From Desarmillaria ectypa (taxonomy: Eukaryota; Basidiomycota; Agaricomycetes; Agaricales; Physalacriaceae), in assembly GCA_030407005.1 (NCBI GenBank), contig JAUDYN010000001.1, positions 1,426,001 to 1,490,000 on the forward strand: 64,000 nucleotides of DNA, in the 5' to 3' direction. A program made the position numbers and the translations under genes. The first letter of the stretch is position 1. Every line of letters starts with the position of its first letter. Positions 49,954 through 63,163 of this stretch are shown in pieces. The notes beneath the pieces were generated by a model that saw nothing but the letters and a program-made list of their open reading frames with translations, was not told the DNA's origin and ran no database searches.

Positions 49954-52714
49954 TATAAATCAGATTTTATACAGATTAATTCTATCTCGTCCTTGTACGT
50001 TTCCCTCGCAAAATTCGAAGCGTAGTGACATTGACTAACCCTATCAGAAGAGTAAGCAAGCAAGTAGAAAGTGCAATAATATCATTCCTGGTCTCGGGTC
50101 CTATTTCTCGCTCGTGATACCATGCGTCATGAACCGATACAGGGTCGAAGCACGATTTCCATCGCCTTTAAGCTTCCTTCCCCTCTCCTCCTCCTCTTAT
50201 CGATTAGGAACCTCCTGGATCAGAACCAGTTCAACTGGCGGCGCCAAATCCGAGTCTATACTTACCATCGCACTTATTCACTAGCACCAAGACCCGATAC
50301 CTACATCATCAGACCACGTTGGCAAGACCCGGTGAGTCGTTCATATGATTCCGCGTTTTGTCCGATGCGCCGGTGAACTGATGAAAAATTTCGCGTGTAA
50401 AAGAGAATCTTCTTATGTACGTGGAGAGAGCAATTAGTGCGACCGGTTCGTTCACTCGTTGATTGTCCTTCCGAGCTATTCCTATTTTTCTTCAGAGAAA
50501 TCTACGGATCTGCCATCGAATCCGCTCTATAGCCAAAGTTATACTTGGTGGAAGCCAAGAGATACCTATATCTGCTCCCCATCTTGCGGCGGTGAATTTT
50601 TTCCCCATCTTCATCTTTCGTTCATCATAACTGCTAGCCCAGAATATTTTTGAACGCGACCAAGGAGAAAGCGTAAAGCCGGCCGTCAAAAGTGAAGAGA
50701 CCGTGACTTGCTCACGTGGCCCTGGCGCGTTATTGACGCGAATTTTCTGCAATTATGTAACTTTTCTGCACAGCCTTCTCATCGGATTATCACTACAAAG
50801 TCTGTAATTCTCCTCCCCTGGTACCCGGACTTGTCCATATCACCTGCCTGGACCATCAGGTGCATTATGGTCTGCCAGTAGGAAGGGAGGAACAGTGATC
50901 GAGCTCCAATACCGTCATCCTCGTGTGTCGGACCTAGGAGTTCGAATCCTGCGCCTCCGTAAAACGGTCCTCCTTGATTCCTAGATTTGCTTACATCGCC
51001 TCCGTTTGTACCACACACAGGTCCCGATCCATACCCACATCAGATACGACAACGAAATCCACTGGCGCGATAAGCTGATCTTTTTTTGCCCGTACTGAAC
51101 GCGTGAAAAGAAGTACAAATGTGTGCCCTGTACTTCTTGTATCACAGAAAAAATGTTACCTAGGATGCGGAAACCATTCCATTCCAGCATGACGGATTCT
51201 CTGACATGACCTTATTAAACTTCGCTAGCCTATGAATGCTACTTTCGTACAAGGACACGCGCCGGCCGGAATAGAGCCAGCTGCGATGACTTCGGCTGAC
51301 AGTCTAAATGCTGCTTGTGGATCAGCATAGTAGGTAGGTGTCGATAAATATATCTACCAGCCCTCTCTGTTTCTCCTACATATAGCAGTATCGAACCACA
51401 AAGACCTTATATACTCTAACATCTTCCTCTTATAAATTCGTTTCGAAGCCTTGCACTGTTCTTGACGACCTTTGACGGCTCATGAGTCTTGATCATCACA
51501 TTGATCGCTGAACCTGAATGTTCGAAGAGGGCTCCGCGGTGACTTTATGTTTCTACAGAAGGCGATCCAGGGTTGGTGCTTCCTCTGGAATAGTCTCTCC
51601 GAATCTGCAATATTTCTCAGTGCTAATAATTATCCTTCCCTATCATTTAAAGGCGCAGATGAATTTTCACAATTATCGGAACTCCCCGTGCATTCATGGC
51701 ACAGGACCAGTTCAGCACTATCCTGAACCGACGTCATAAACATGGTGGATCTCCCTACGATGCAGCAGCGGTCACAAGTACGGACAGGGAAATGTGAGTA
51801 ACGGACGCATTTTCGTTAATATTAGACTGACGTGAGCGTAGGAAATGCAACAGTAACAGAGAGCTAAGAAAAAGGATGATACAAGTCGTCTTCACGAAAG
51901 ACGAGTGATAGAGGAAGACTGCCAAGAATATCAAGTAGATCGAAGCCTAGTATATTTCCTTTACATTGGACGCCTCAGTAGATGCTGCTGGTCGATACTT
52001 TGAATCCATGTGGAGGAGCATGTTTGCATCATTTAATGGTAGGTTCAACGACAAGGAGGAAAAATAGAAAAATGACAATTACTCTCCGCTGAACAAACAG
52101 GTCACGACTTCAATTATTTATATCTCGTGCGCACTTTCTATCGCTCTATATACTTATAAATCTACTTGGGAACGGCGTGATCTCGATGCAGCTTATCGAG
52201 GCTTTCCCAGTTTCATATCAAAGGATCTTCCCATACATGTAGTGACGGTGCGTCATGGACCACGACTCCGATGAATCTCGCTTGCTCCATAGGCTTCCCT
52301 GCCATTTCCGTTCTCTACCGATTGGAAGTTATGCAGGTCGATGCTCTTCATTTCAAAAAGCGACACAATTTAAGTTGCATCCGAGTATAGCCAACTGTAG
52401 TATGTAAGAGCATCTCCACCAACATACGTACAGCCCAAAGCAAGAAGCCGGTCCAAGATTAGACAAGTCCCGGTCATCTAAAGCCCCGCGACAACCGTGC
52501 GCACGAACGCACGAAGTTAGTTGAGCCCTTCCTAAGTGATATCTCATTTCAGCCGCCAGTCATAAAAAAAAAACAAAAAAAAATCCGAGTCCACTGAATA
52601 TTAATCTTTAGTTTCAGGTAAAACGTCGATAATTACATAGTGCATTAATTGACAGTCGTTTGAGTCGTATAATTTGTAGTTTACGCGTACGGATGCATTG
52701 TGCGCCTTCCTCCC
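49954..52714. other. Gene-free stretch, 2.8 kb
   Basis: No recognised gene. A plus frame near 52090-52275 reads like protein (TWERRDLDAAYRGFPSFIS) but no start or partner exon could be fixed. A tRNA-like B-box segment near 50938-50960 does not fold. Confidence 0.4.
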
Positions 52715-54908
52715 TCACAACGTATGATAGAACCCTGGCTGACCCTGGATCGGTTCTTTCAGCTTACCCTCTCTCATCAGCCTGTTCAGCCTGGAGAAAT
52801 GTATCACTGTGGCCAGTACAATTCCAATGAGCACAATTTGTGTCCCGATTGTCACCCACAGCCCTAGGAATTTTTGTATTTTAGAGTGGTGAGCAGTGAG
52901 GAGAAAAGAATACCCACCAGGGACATATTTTGGATAATCCTTCTCCCGAAATACGGTCGAAGCGATGATTCCGCCGATACCTGCGCAGCCCGAAGTCAAC
53001 GCAGTTTGCACCGACCTAAATGATGATGAACGGTTTGGGTATTGAGGGGAGGGAAGTCGAAAATGAGGTTTATCAGTACGTACCGCTTACTCTGAGATAC
53101 GACATTGTTGGCGCCATACGCTAGGATACACGGTATAGCACCCGCACTTCCAATGTTGATAAGGAAAGTCCCTGATGACTTGACTTGAGGAACTGAAGAT
53201 AAAAACAATGGAGAGCACCTACCAAAGTACCGCAAGGCATGTGGTTGGCAAAACGCTGTTAAGCAACACCCGACAATGCAAATGCAAGCTTGGATGATGA
53301 TGTAGGAGCTCCGGTGCTTGTATCGGTCCGATATCCACGCAAAGAAGAGCGCAGAGATGAACTAGCGAGGATTTTTAAGTTGCTGCCAAGGTGATGTAAT
53401 GGAGGTCAGCGTACCGCTGGACCATAGGGAGGTGCGCTCTAGAAACTACTAGTCAAGCAAGAATTTGATTAGTGAATAGATAGGACTTACCAGGAGAAGG
53501 GACATACTTCTCCCGTAGCCCATACCGCCCAAGATAATAGAAATAAAGTAAGCTAGCATGTATGATGGCACCGTCGAACACGCTAACATGATGCCTAGCA
53601 CCTTCGATCAGCCAGGACCCAACATCAAGCGTCACGTTTTTGCATACCATAAGTCCAAATCGACCAATCCTTCAGGTGGAACCAAATCTTAGCAGGGGTC
53701 AAAACATCCGGCACCGAATCTCCTCGGTCAACTTCAATCCTCCTTAGAACCACTGCCGTCTGCTCCGGGGTCAAGAACCGGTTCTTGTCCGGGAAATCAG
53801 GGACATAAAGGAACGTGATGATGCCTAGGAATATTGTGAATGCGCCCTCAATGATCTGTAATACAATGCAAGGCGGCCATATGAAAAACGGAGGGAAATC
53901 ACGGAAGAATTCAACAAGTGCTCACAAAGATCCACGACCAACCGGCAATACCCCGTTTTCCGTCAAGCAAACTGATGCAGTACGCAAGGATAGGAGCGAA
54001 CCCGGCAATAGTTAGCGATATCATGTAGAATGCAGCGAGCCTGGCAGTTGTAGCACTATGTTAATTAACCACCGGTTGATAGGTAGACGGGACGAACCTC
54101 TTTGCAACTTCGTGGCGCGTGTACCTATATGCCAGGAAATATGGAATTAGGTCTGGATAAGGTAGGGATGTAAGGAGGAGTCTTACCAAGTCGAGATGAT
54201 ATACACAAGAGCAGGAAAGAGTCCGGCCTACGCGGAGTCAGGTTCGATCAAAAGATAATAACGATGCAGTGATTTCACCTCCATAGCACCCAACAACACG
54301 CGTAAAACGGTGAGAACTTCCCAGGTCTTGACGAAACCGATTGATAAGCATACCACGCCCCATGCGGTCACAATAAAAGAAAGGAAGACACGCGCTCCTA
54401 TTTTGCGAAGAAGGATATTCCCAGGTACTTGACTATCAAGATGGTTAGTTAGGATCGCTGAGCAAAATAAATAAATAATGACGAACAACAGCACGTAAGG
54501 AATGAAGTACATGCACGTCGCGATACTGTAACGAGATCCGACGTCAAGACCCTATAGTACGAAAATTAGAATCGTTTGGGCCGCCAGAACAGCGGGTTCT
54601 TACCAGAGCTTCGCCCATGCCGGCTGTCCTAGCGACACTAATGTTCAACCGGTCAACTAAGGCGACAGAGTAAAGAAGAGCTAGAAGCGGGAGCATCCGG
54701 ATGTCCACCCATTGCCTATTAACAGGGTTCAGGTATGAAAATCCAGTGAAATAAATTGCATGACATACATAGTTTTCCGCTCAAAGACAGGATCGATGAA
54801 ATCCTCCAATTTCTCTTTGCCAGCTTCCAACGAGTCGGGCCGGGGAGACAGGTCCCCCTTGGGCTCTGTGTAGTCAACGGAAGCGGTGTATGTAGGGACC
54901 GGTGACAT
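52715..54908 (-). CDS. MFS transporter, Dal5-like anion:cation symporter family (copy 1)
   Basis: Fourteen exons: 54769..54908, 54604..54715, 54487..54551, 54279..54432, 54187..54227, 54098..54124 (27 nt), 53926..54040, 53648..53855, 53491..53594, 53415..53438 (24 nt), 53223..53361, 53084..53171, 52918..53015, 52715..52863; 487 aa. About 12 membrane helices. Family blocks: LALLYSVALVDRLNISVAR, LGAMEAGLFPALVYIISTWY, TRHEVAKRLAAFY, GWSWIFIIEGAFTIFLG, PDFPDKNRFLTPEQ, SAPPYGPA and ANNVVSQSKRSVQTALT. Dal5/Tna1-type proteins import organic anions such as allantoate, nicotinate or other carboxylates with protons at the plasma membrane. The substrate is unknown. A paralogue with nearly the same exon pattern lies upstream, in the same orientation. 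Confidence 0.9.
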
Positions 54909-56188
54909 GTCGAGAACGGGATGGGGGATGGGATAGAGAGAGGCACATCTTCGTCCTCTTATGTCAATGAAAATGCCTGTAAATGCCTGTAGGGTGGAAG
55001 AGGGACCCTGACAGACTTCAGGAACAACAGTACGGCATCCAAGGACATCAGACGTCGGAGGTAGCGTATAATTCCATTCCGTTCATTTCTGGGTTACTGG
55101 ATCAATTCGGAAGCCACCGCCCCCTTCAGATGAGACGGATTTTAGCCCTCAAATAGAAGGAGAATATATAGATAAGTAAGCTTACTACAGGACCGGGAAG
55201 CCATGAACGGATTTCAATTGACTTGCGCTCGGCACCAGGGTAACAACGGTTCTCACTAGACGCAATGGAGAGTGAAAGACGACTGCCAAATCTCCATCAA
55301 AACCTGTATAATTCCGCTGCAAAAGATAGAAGAAATGATGGAAACCGAGGAACACGAGATGCAGGATCTTTTGCCGAGGTATATATTCACCTCGGATTGA
55401 CGAAGTGCGGCTTGCTTGAAGGAAACTGACACAATGTGGACCGACAAATTTTAAGCATCCACAGGGTTCCGGGAGGGTCTAATGCGGCCCGCCAGGTTGC
55501 CGACAAACAGTCGCTGATCGTGCACAAAACCAAACAAACGTAAGGATCACGCCAGCTTCTGCGTCACCGGTCCCCCACTATCAATTTGACCGACTTGCAG
55601 GGAAGAAGGACAAGGGAGGGACACCTTTTTTTCTTTCGTAAAACCGATTCTTAATCATATCTACACGATGCAGTTTCAAGCCATTTATTGTCCAAAAAGT
55701 TCCCTGGCTCACGTATATTATACATACCACCCGCAATCAACTTCCTCCACGTTGAAAAATCCAATCCCCGCCGTGCTTCAGATGCATTAGAAACCGGTCC
55801 GAAATACCGGTGGTGTGCGCAGACCTCGCTCTCCCGACTACTTGACAGCCGCGGAACGATCATGGGCGCTACCTCTTCATGTAGCTGTTCAAGTTCAGAT
55901 CTGGTCTCTCCGTAGAAAGTCGTCATATAAAGCTCTTCCCGCGCATCTCAACGAAAATAAGGGTCGTCTCAAGTAGGCAACACCTTTGGAATATTCAGGA
56001 TCGAAATTGAAGCACAGCTAGATCCTAGCAGATCGGATCCATGCCCCAACCACCGTTGCATGCGCGATTGGAGCTTATTTTTCTGAAGGCAGGCCACTCT
56101 TCAAATAAAACATCCAGAAGTAATAGATTAGGTTCAACAGAAATGGTAAAGCACGCTTTCCAATCCACCCCAAAAACACTCTAGATAA
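54909..56188. other. Intergenic between MFS copies 1 and 2
   Basis: 1.3 kb; contains a possible small gene or gene fragment at 55651-55926 (separate entry) and the promoter of copy 1. Confidence 0.5.
55651..55926 (-). CDS. Hypothetical protein or C-terminal gene fragment
   Basis: Open frame of 91 codons from an ATG, with protein-like composition (TRSELEQLHEEVAPMIVP; LDFSTWRKLIAGGMYNI). An upstream exon ending CFNFDPEYSK could join in phase through a GT-AG intron (GTGTTG...GGGAAG), suggesting this is the 3' end of a longer, possibly truncated, gene. Not recognised; no domain assigned. Confidence 0.35.
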   Translation of the reverse strand: MTTFYGETRSELEQLHEEVAPMIVPRLSSSRESEVCAHHRYFGPVSNASEARRGLDFSTWRKLIAGGMYNIREPGNFLDNKWLETASCRYD

Positions 56189-58381
56189 CTATAGCGTGTA
56201 TAAAAATACTCCAATCTGACCGTCTCTCCCCAACTTCGCCTTCTTATTCTCATACCAGAAGTGTACCGTCAAGACGCCAAGCAGGATTAATTCAAGGACC
56301 TGCAGGAAGATTGTTGCAATGATCCCTGGAATGTATCGCGGGAAATCTTGTTGACGATAGATAGTAGTCGCAATGATCCCACCTATTCCGCCGAAGCTGA
56401 CTGTGATCGCCGTAGTAACAGCCCGCTTAGAGTGTGAGATAATGTTGTTCGAAGCCTGATTGTAGAAATAAGCATTGACGCTGGAGTACACAGAGAAGGA
56501 AGACATACGTAGGCTAGAATCCCAGGAATACATCCTGCAGAGCCTGCGTTAGCCAAAAATATCCCTGTCATAAGATATGAGTAAAAGGAACAGATGCAGA
56601 ACACAAGAACAAATCCATCGTCGGACTCACCAGTATAACGCCAGCCAGGGGGTCTAGAGTACGCAGTCAAGACCAATCCAATTATGGTCATCAGCGTTTG
56701 TATGGCGAGGAACAAAGCTCTCGTGTGATATTTGTCGGACAACCACGCAAAGAAGAAGATACTAACAGCCTGTAGGTAAAACTCATGAGCGTCCAGTCCG
56801 TTTGAAACTAGATGCCCGATTACTTACTGCGAAAATGTACGGGGGAGCACTCTTTTCGTTCCGCGCAGGGAGATGATCCCATTAGCAAAGTGATGAGCCT
56901 AGCTAACCGGAGCTTACAAGCAACAGGGACATCTCCAAATCCCATCCCATCCCGCTCAAAATCAGAGTCACGAAATATCTGCGATAAATATCGTTCGTCA
57001 AGGGACCATAAATGAAAGTTGGAAGGGACGAACCCAACTGCATACGCAGGGACTGTTATACACAGATACATCACGGCTGCATTGCTATGAACAAGCGATA
57101 TTGGAGATGGGTGACCAGATACTGACCATATACCCAGATCTTCCAATCACTGAGATGCAGCAACACCTTTCCCTTCAATGAGTCGGGCAATGAATCGCCG
57201 CGGTCTTCTTCAACGCGCTGCAACACCAGGGCAGTTTGTTCAGTGGTAAGGAAGTCGTTCCTGTCGGGAAAGTCAGGGATGTATAGCCGCGATGCGATCC
57301 CAAAGATAATGGTGACCGTCCCCTCGATGATCTATGAACATATGCAAGAATCAATCCACATGTATGATCTTCAGCGTAAAGCCCTAACTCACAAAGATCC
57401 AGGACCACCCGCCGAGGCCGCCTTTGCCATCAAGGAGACTCAGAGCGTATGCCAAGATGGCGCTGAATCCACCGGCGAGAATTGACGTCAGATACAGCCC
57501 AGCTAATCTATATCAACAAGGTCAACAAAACAGTAATAGTATCCATGACACAGGGCACTCATACTTCTTCTGAACTTCATGGCGTTTATACCTAACGCCG
57601 ATGAATACGAGGTAACACGCGGTAAGTATAATTGACCGACTCACCAGGTAGTAACGATGAACACCAATGCCGGGAAAAACCCCGCCTGGTACAATAATAT
57701 TTTACCGAAGTGAGTCAAACGTGCAATTTAATAGCAATAGCCTTACCTCGAAAACGCCTAGAAGAGCCCGGCAGAGTGCCAAGTATCCCCAAGAAGGAAC
57801 GAAGCCCATTCCAACCTGTACAGCACCCCAGGCGATAACAGTACCGGTCAGGAGATTACGGGCTCCAATCGCACGTAAGCACATGTTGCTCGGAAGTTCA
57901 CTATGAAAATTAGCGTTTAGACGGGTATTAACACGTCAGAAGAAGCGAGGACGAACAGAAGGATATAAGGGATGAAGTAGATGCATGATACGATGCTGTA
58001 GCGTGCACCAACACTTAATTCCTGCAGATCATAAGTAATCATCAACGGTTATCAAAATGTATGCATGTATACGTACAAGAGCTTTGCCCATACCCGCAAG
58101 ACGCGCCACGCCCATGTTGGACCTATCGATGAGAGCTAGCGCGTAAAGAGTTCCAAGTATGGGTAATAACCGCCAATCGACGCGACGCCTGTGAAATTTT
58201 GAACATAGCGTATAGGAAGGACACTAAAAGCAACATACATCGTTTGGCGTTCAAACGACGCGTCAAACTGCTCGCCGCTACCGCCGTTAGCCGCGACTTC
58301 GACATCAGACGACAACGATGGGGGTTTCACAAAGAGCATTGTCGTGTGTTCAGCGGAGGCTCTGGAAGACGCGATGGACAT
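56189..58381 (-). CDS. MFS transporter, Dal5-like anion:cation symporter family (copy 2)
   Basis: Fourteen exons: 58239..58381, 58077..58188, 57957..58021, 57747..57900, 57645..57685, 57565..57591, 57393..57507, 57127..57331, 57034..57076, 56918..56978, 56828..56851, 56631..56769, 56509..56564, 56189..56455; 483 aa. Blocks: TLYALALIDRSNMGVARLAG, FFPALVFIVTTWYKRHEVQK, GWSWIFIIEGTVTIIFG, PDFPDRNDFLTTEQTALVL, SAPPYIFA, NNIISHSKRAVTTAIT and a C-terminus VFLYTL. It differs from copy 1 by one extra intron in the helix-7 region and by lacking the last one; exons of 112, 65, 154, 41, 27, 115, 24 and 139 nt are identical in length, which shows duplication after the intron pattern was fixed. Probable plasma-membrane organic-anion importer. 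Confidence 0.9.
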
Positions 58382-59599
58382 GATGGTGATGCAGGAAGAT
58401 GGAGGACCTCAACGTCGTTTCTTGATGCTTTAATAACTCGACGGAACTGACCAAGCATGCGGTGATGTAGAAACCGGAAGAGCAGAAGGACAGTCGAGAT
58501 GTTTGAAAGTGCATCTGATTGCAGATAGAAGAACCCCATGGCAGAAAAGGTGCACCCGCAGAGGTGAACACCGTAGTGCTGATCACAATTCCAGGCGCTC
58601 AACGTCCGTTTCTCAGCATACTGGAGGCTCGAGTTCAAGTGTTTCGTTGGATACCTGGAAGTCCTATTCAGAAAAATATCCTGCGTCTAGCACGCTCTGA
58701 AAGCAAAACGAAGAAGCTTACTTGCCATACAAGACTTCGATGTCTCCTTCTGCCTCCGCGGAGTTCTGCGATAGACGTATACGTAACGCTCTCGTATAGT
58801 GTGATGTTGAAGCCTTCGTCCCAACATCTTTTAAGACGAACCGCACCCAAATCCGTATATCGACGTTCTGCTAGACATCCACCGGTTTCGGCTACTCGTC
58901 TGAGGTCGGTATATGTGGTACCCGGTCATGGTAGAAGTCCAAGGCGGAATGCTAGAATCATCGCATGGTAGGTGGGCGGTGAAATGAATACTCCAGGCTC
59001 AGTATACACGTGTTAGCGACGCATAATAGCCAACTTGCCCCTACAAGACCAAGTTAAGGCCCAGCTGCCCACTATTATGGGTCAATTTCTACCGAGAACG
59101 TCTTCCAATTCGCTTTGAGCTGCCATGGGTCGCAGGTGGTTCCGAGGATGAAGATGTCGCTTCTACGAACGCCGAACGCCAATTTTCCTTCAAAGCGCCG
59201 GCCCGCCATATCCCGCCCTTGCCTTCTAAGGAATATTTGGAACACGGTGCGCTCTCCCTCCTCCAGCAAAGGTTACCTAGACTGTGTCACATCGTCACGG
59301 CGAGGCACATCGGTGGGATAATTGACTGGATGTCCTTCATCCACATGACAATAGATAATAGTTGTACATCTATTCGCGCCCTCGTCGAGCCGGCTTGATG
59401 GTTCCCGAGGTCTTTGCGCCTTTCTACTGTCATTATAGCCTCCTTGCTATCATCGAAATTACTGGTACCCGGCATTGCATCCCAGCCGAGATTTATACCA
59501 CTAACCACCTTGTCGTGTTCATCCGAAATGCAGATGAGATGATGTTGATGTCTGTTCTGTATTACTGCGCTCAAAAAGTGAAGACAACCCGATAAGCAT
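58382..59599. other. Intergenic between MFS copy 2 and copy 3 relic
   Basis: Several open frames on both strands up to 150 codons, none with family features or convincing start and splice context. Confidence 0.45.
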
Positions 59600-60941
59600 A
59601 GCGTATATAGGAATACCCTGGCCTGATAGTCCCTCCGCGATATCATCTTGTTCTAGTACCAAAAGGTTCAAATGTATACGGTCATGATGTCAAGCAGGAT
59701 TAGGAGAAACACCTGAAGGAAGATCATTGTATGTATTCCCGGAATGTAGTCTGTGAAATGTTCTTGTCGATAAATGGTAGTTGCAAAAATCCCGCCAAAA
59801 CTCGCTGTTACCGCTGCAACCGCGGTCTTCTTCAATGCGTCGCAACACAAGGGCTGTCTGTTCAGCACCGAGGGAATCTTCCTATGATAAAATCGGGAAT
59901 ATACATCCATAATACGATCCCAAGCATAATTGAGAGTGCTGCAGCGACAACTCACAAAAATCTGATTCACCACTCTGAAAGATTGAAGCAACAACCAAGT
60001 CTGACATCATGAAGATCCAGGACCACCCGTCGAGGCCTCCTTGCCCATCAAGAATACTCGGAGCGTATGCGAAGATAGGGTTAAATAAAACAAAGAGGAT
60101 TGACTTTGCAAACAGCCCAGCCGATCTGCATCGTCAAGGTAGACCGAAGTGGCGATATGACCCACGGAATAGGGCAGCCACACCTTTTCTGAACTTCATG
60201 GCGTTTGTATCCGGAACCGATGAATGCGAGGTGAACCCTATAGCATTCAACCTCACCACGCAGAGATAACGAATACCAATACGGGAGGAAATCCTGCCTA
60301 GTTCGGTCCCAAATTACGAAAACAAACCTAGTGGCAAAAAGTACAATCCCTTACCTCCAAGGGACCTAGCAGAGTCCTGCGAAATGCTAAGTATCCCCAA
60401 GAAGGAACAGAGGCCATTCTAGCATGTACAGTACCCTAGGCGATAACAGCACCGGTTAGACATTTCGGGTTCCAATTGCCCGTAGGCACAAATTGCTCGA
60501 AGTTCGCTATTAGCGTTCTGAGGTCGGTTTCATCACGCCAGAAGGGGCGACTCGGGGGACGAACAGAAGCATGTCTGAGACAAAATAGACGCTTGATATG
60601 ATGCTGCAACGTGCACCGATGCTCAATCCTTGTAATTCAGAAGTAATGATGAGTTGAAGCGGCTATGACAAGGCATACATACATATAAGGTATAAGGTCC
60701 TTGCCCATACCTACACCATGCACGCGTTGCCTATGTCTATCACTATAGTTCCAAGGAAAGGTAATAGCAGCCAGTCGACGCGATGCCGGTGAACGATTGG
60801 ACATAGCGAACCAGAAGGGACACAAAAAAATGACACATATGCGTTCAAATGATCTGTCTCTGGTCGCGACTTCACGGCTTCAGACGACGAGGACACAGTA
60901 AGCGTAGTTTTGGGTTCAGCTCTGAAAGACGGAATGCGCAT
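59600..60941 (-). pseudogene. MFS transporter copy 3, decayed with internal deletion
   Basis: The start MRIPSFRAEPKTTL parallels copy 2. The first intron's acceptor, CACAG in copy 2, is CACCG here, so it cannot splice normally. A middle piece (AYAPSILDGQGGLDGWSWIF at about 60010-60075) survives. Then EQTALVLRRIEEDRG of the central loop runs directly into the late block TASFGGIFATTIYRQEHF (about 59770-59870), so the region for roughly helices 7-10 is deleted. The tail reads DIMTVYI, stop, TFWY, stop, then RVFLYTL and lacks the family stop. Several independent lesions mean it is non-functional. Confidence 0.82.
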
Positions 60942-62023
60942 GATTGAAGGAGGAGGAGACGAAGCGCCCTTAACATCGAATTGCTCGAAGATTTCAGCGT
61001 AGCATATACCCGGTTTCGAACGAAGACCTGACGCAATACTATCAAGCTCGCAAGATTCGACGTAGCATTGTGGAAAGTCTATCTGCCATCCATAGGGCGC
61101 TGACGTCCAGCCCGAGAGGTTGAGGCGCAAGCCGAGCTGTTCAGAAGAATATTTGAACTTGGTCTTTGTAAACAAAAGAAAGCTAGGACTTACTAGACAA
61201 TGCAACTTTGACTTGGGCGATCGACGGAATAAATATCAAGAGTGCATACAACCAGCCTCTCTTGAGAGAATCCCAAGGCCAAAAATTCGGGTCACCATCG
61301 CAATTTCTCACTGGCAGTGATTTCGTTACAACGTGGTTCTGTCGTTTCCCTTGGCTAGTACTGTAGGTAGAACATACGGAAGCGAAGCGGAGTGGCAGTA
61401 ACGCTCCAGATTTCCTTTCAAAGACCTTACCGAGGGAGGTGCGCGTAATGCCCGCGAACATGACGGGGAAATAAAAGGTCGAGAGGCCGCATCGAAATGT
61501 CATCGTTAGGTATCGCCAGCCGACACAAGTGACAGCTGTTTTACAAACTCTTTAAGCTTACATTGACTGGCTGATACATTCTATATTTTCAGGAAGCGAC
61601 ATCTATCGGTTCAACCCCACTACGCCTTCTTCGTATCTCCCGTCAAGTAAATAGCTTCGAACAAACTTCATCCCAGCCGAGCCTTTATAGAATTTGTCCG
61701 TCCTTTCTCCTAGATATCTGATAGATAACACCTGCTTCTCTTCCTCTTCGTCCAGAAATACATGTTAAATAACAGTAGCGATATCTTTACCTCGGAAAGG
61801 GCCAACAGCCGAGTGATCATACAAATTGTACACCTAACAGACTTGGTTTCCTGATCTTCCCCGTGGTTATAATTGGTTATACAGAATAATGGGTATCCCC
61901 TGTTGAAGGAAGAAGGGGCGCCGTGAGTAGTCATCATAAGCCATAGGAAATGACTTGACTTGCCTCCTATTTCCCCGCACGCGACGCACTGTCCTCGTGA
62001 TGGTACCAAGTGGGGAGACTGAT
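60942..62023. other. Intergenic
   Basis: Upstream flank of the MFS relic and 3' flank of the NMN adenylyltransferase. No gene recognised. Confidence 0.5.
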
Positions 62024-63163
62024 CTATGAGCGGATCTCCTTCGATCCTCCCGCCTGGTCACGCTCCTTGCCTTTTTCACCTATCGCCGGCGAGGATACCG
62101 ACGCGCTGTCCTCCTGGTACAGCCCATGCTGTTCGATATAGTCCACAACGGGTGTTGGTAAGAGATACCGCACAGATAGACCCCGGCGGATGAATAATCG
62201 AACCTGGTGTAGGATCATTGAGCAATCAGAATATAAACCTGATAGACCGACGTGCCTTGGTACTCGAGACGTCGTTCTGAATTAGCTGGGAGATTAGGTA
62301 GATATTATGGCGCCAGCGCGCAAGGCTATCCGTCGCTTGATCCATATCTGACCCAGCACGTTCAATAATAAGACACCCATATCGTCCCAAGATGTGATCG
62401 AGCTGAGGAAACAATGAGAAAATGCACGACGCCCCTCAGTAAGGAATTTACATCTTGGTAGCTCCAGACACCGGGTTCGGACATCGTTCCAATGAGGTCT
62501 GAACCAGCCAAGAGCATCACCCGAACATTTCGCTGTTCGCCATCCTCTGTCTGTACCCCGCCTAGGACAGTATTTATTTCGTGATCAAAATGATCAAGGA
62601 CAACGGCTGTCCGTTGGTATGTTTGGACAGCCTCCCATGGATCTATCATGAGCCATGACGAGGTATCTTCGGAAGCAAGAGAACACATTGCAATTCTGTG
62701 AGATCATCAGCTGAATTTTCTGAGCAGTGCGTGACGTCCGTTATCAGTAAGCACGACATCTACCCGGGGCATTTAACCGGCTCGGATCCGGAACGACGGA
62801 CCTGGTAGAGGCGAAACCATTTGCTCGACGCATATGGCGCACAGAAAGAAATACGGAACTTGGAGACAAGGGGGAAATAAACGCTCACCTGTGCTGCGCA
62901 CTGAGTAAGCCTGGCTTCTTGTACATATCGCTGACCGGACTGAGATAACCTCCAACGATCTCAAACTCGGTGTTCTGTCGGACGTAGTCCTTGGCCATTT
63001 CGAACATGCGTAGATGTAAATAGGTCACAGGGCTGAAAGAGCCACACGCTACCAGCACTATTGGCGTCTTTTGTGGATCCCGAAGCACACGAGATAGTCG
63101 GTGATGAGGAAAGATATAATTGGGGGGATTGACGAATCCCAGAGCGGGTTGGACCAGGGCCAT
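62024..63163 (-). CDS. NMA1: Nicotinamide/nicotinate mononucleotide adenylyltransferase
   Basis: Exons 62889..63163, 62452..62695, 62256..62402, 62024..62203; 281 aa. The nucleotidyltransferase signature GSFSPVTYLHLRMFE starts at residue 41 (His50 in the (H/T)xxH-type loop), followed by VGGYLSPVSDMYKKPGL, WLMIDPWEA, VMLLAGSDLIGTM, LIIERAGSD and the C-terminal ATP-binding SSTKVR at 219-224 within LFIRRGLSVRYLLP. The enzyme joins NMN or NaMN with ATP to give NAD or deamido-NAD, the last shared step of NAD synthesis, in nucleus and cytosol. The ATG at 63163 is preferred; 63274 is also in frame. The third intron (62204..62255) starts with GC and splits the conserved STK-VR motif exactly. Confidence 0.93.

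Noticed and set aside
50938..50960. tRNA-like segment AGTTCGAATCCTGCGCC
   Set aside because: It has a B-box-like core, but the acceptor, D and anticodon arms do not pair; at most a relic.
58519..58971. 150-codon plus frame between MFS copies
   Set aside because: Arg/Ser-rich without domain or good start; equally long frames occur on the other strand, as expected by chance in GC-balanced DNA.
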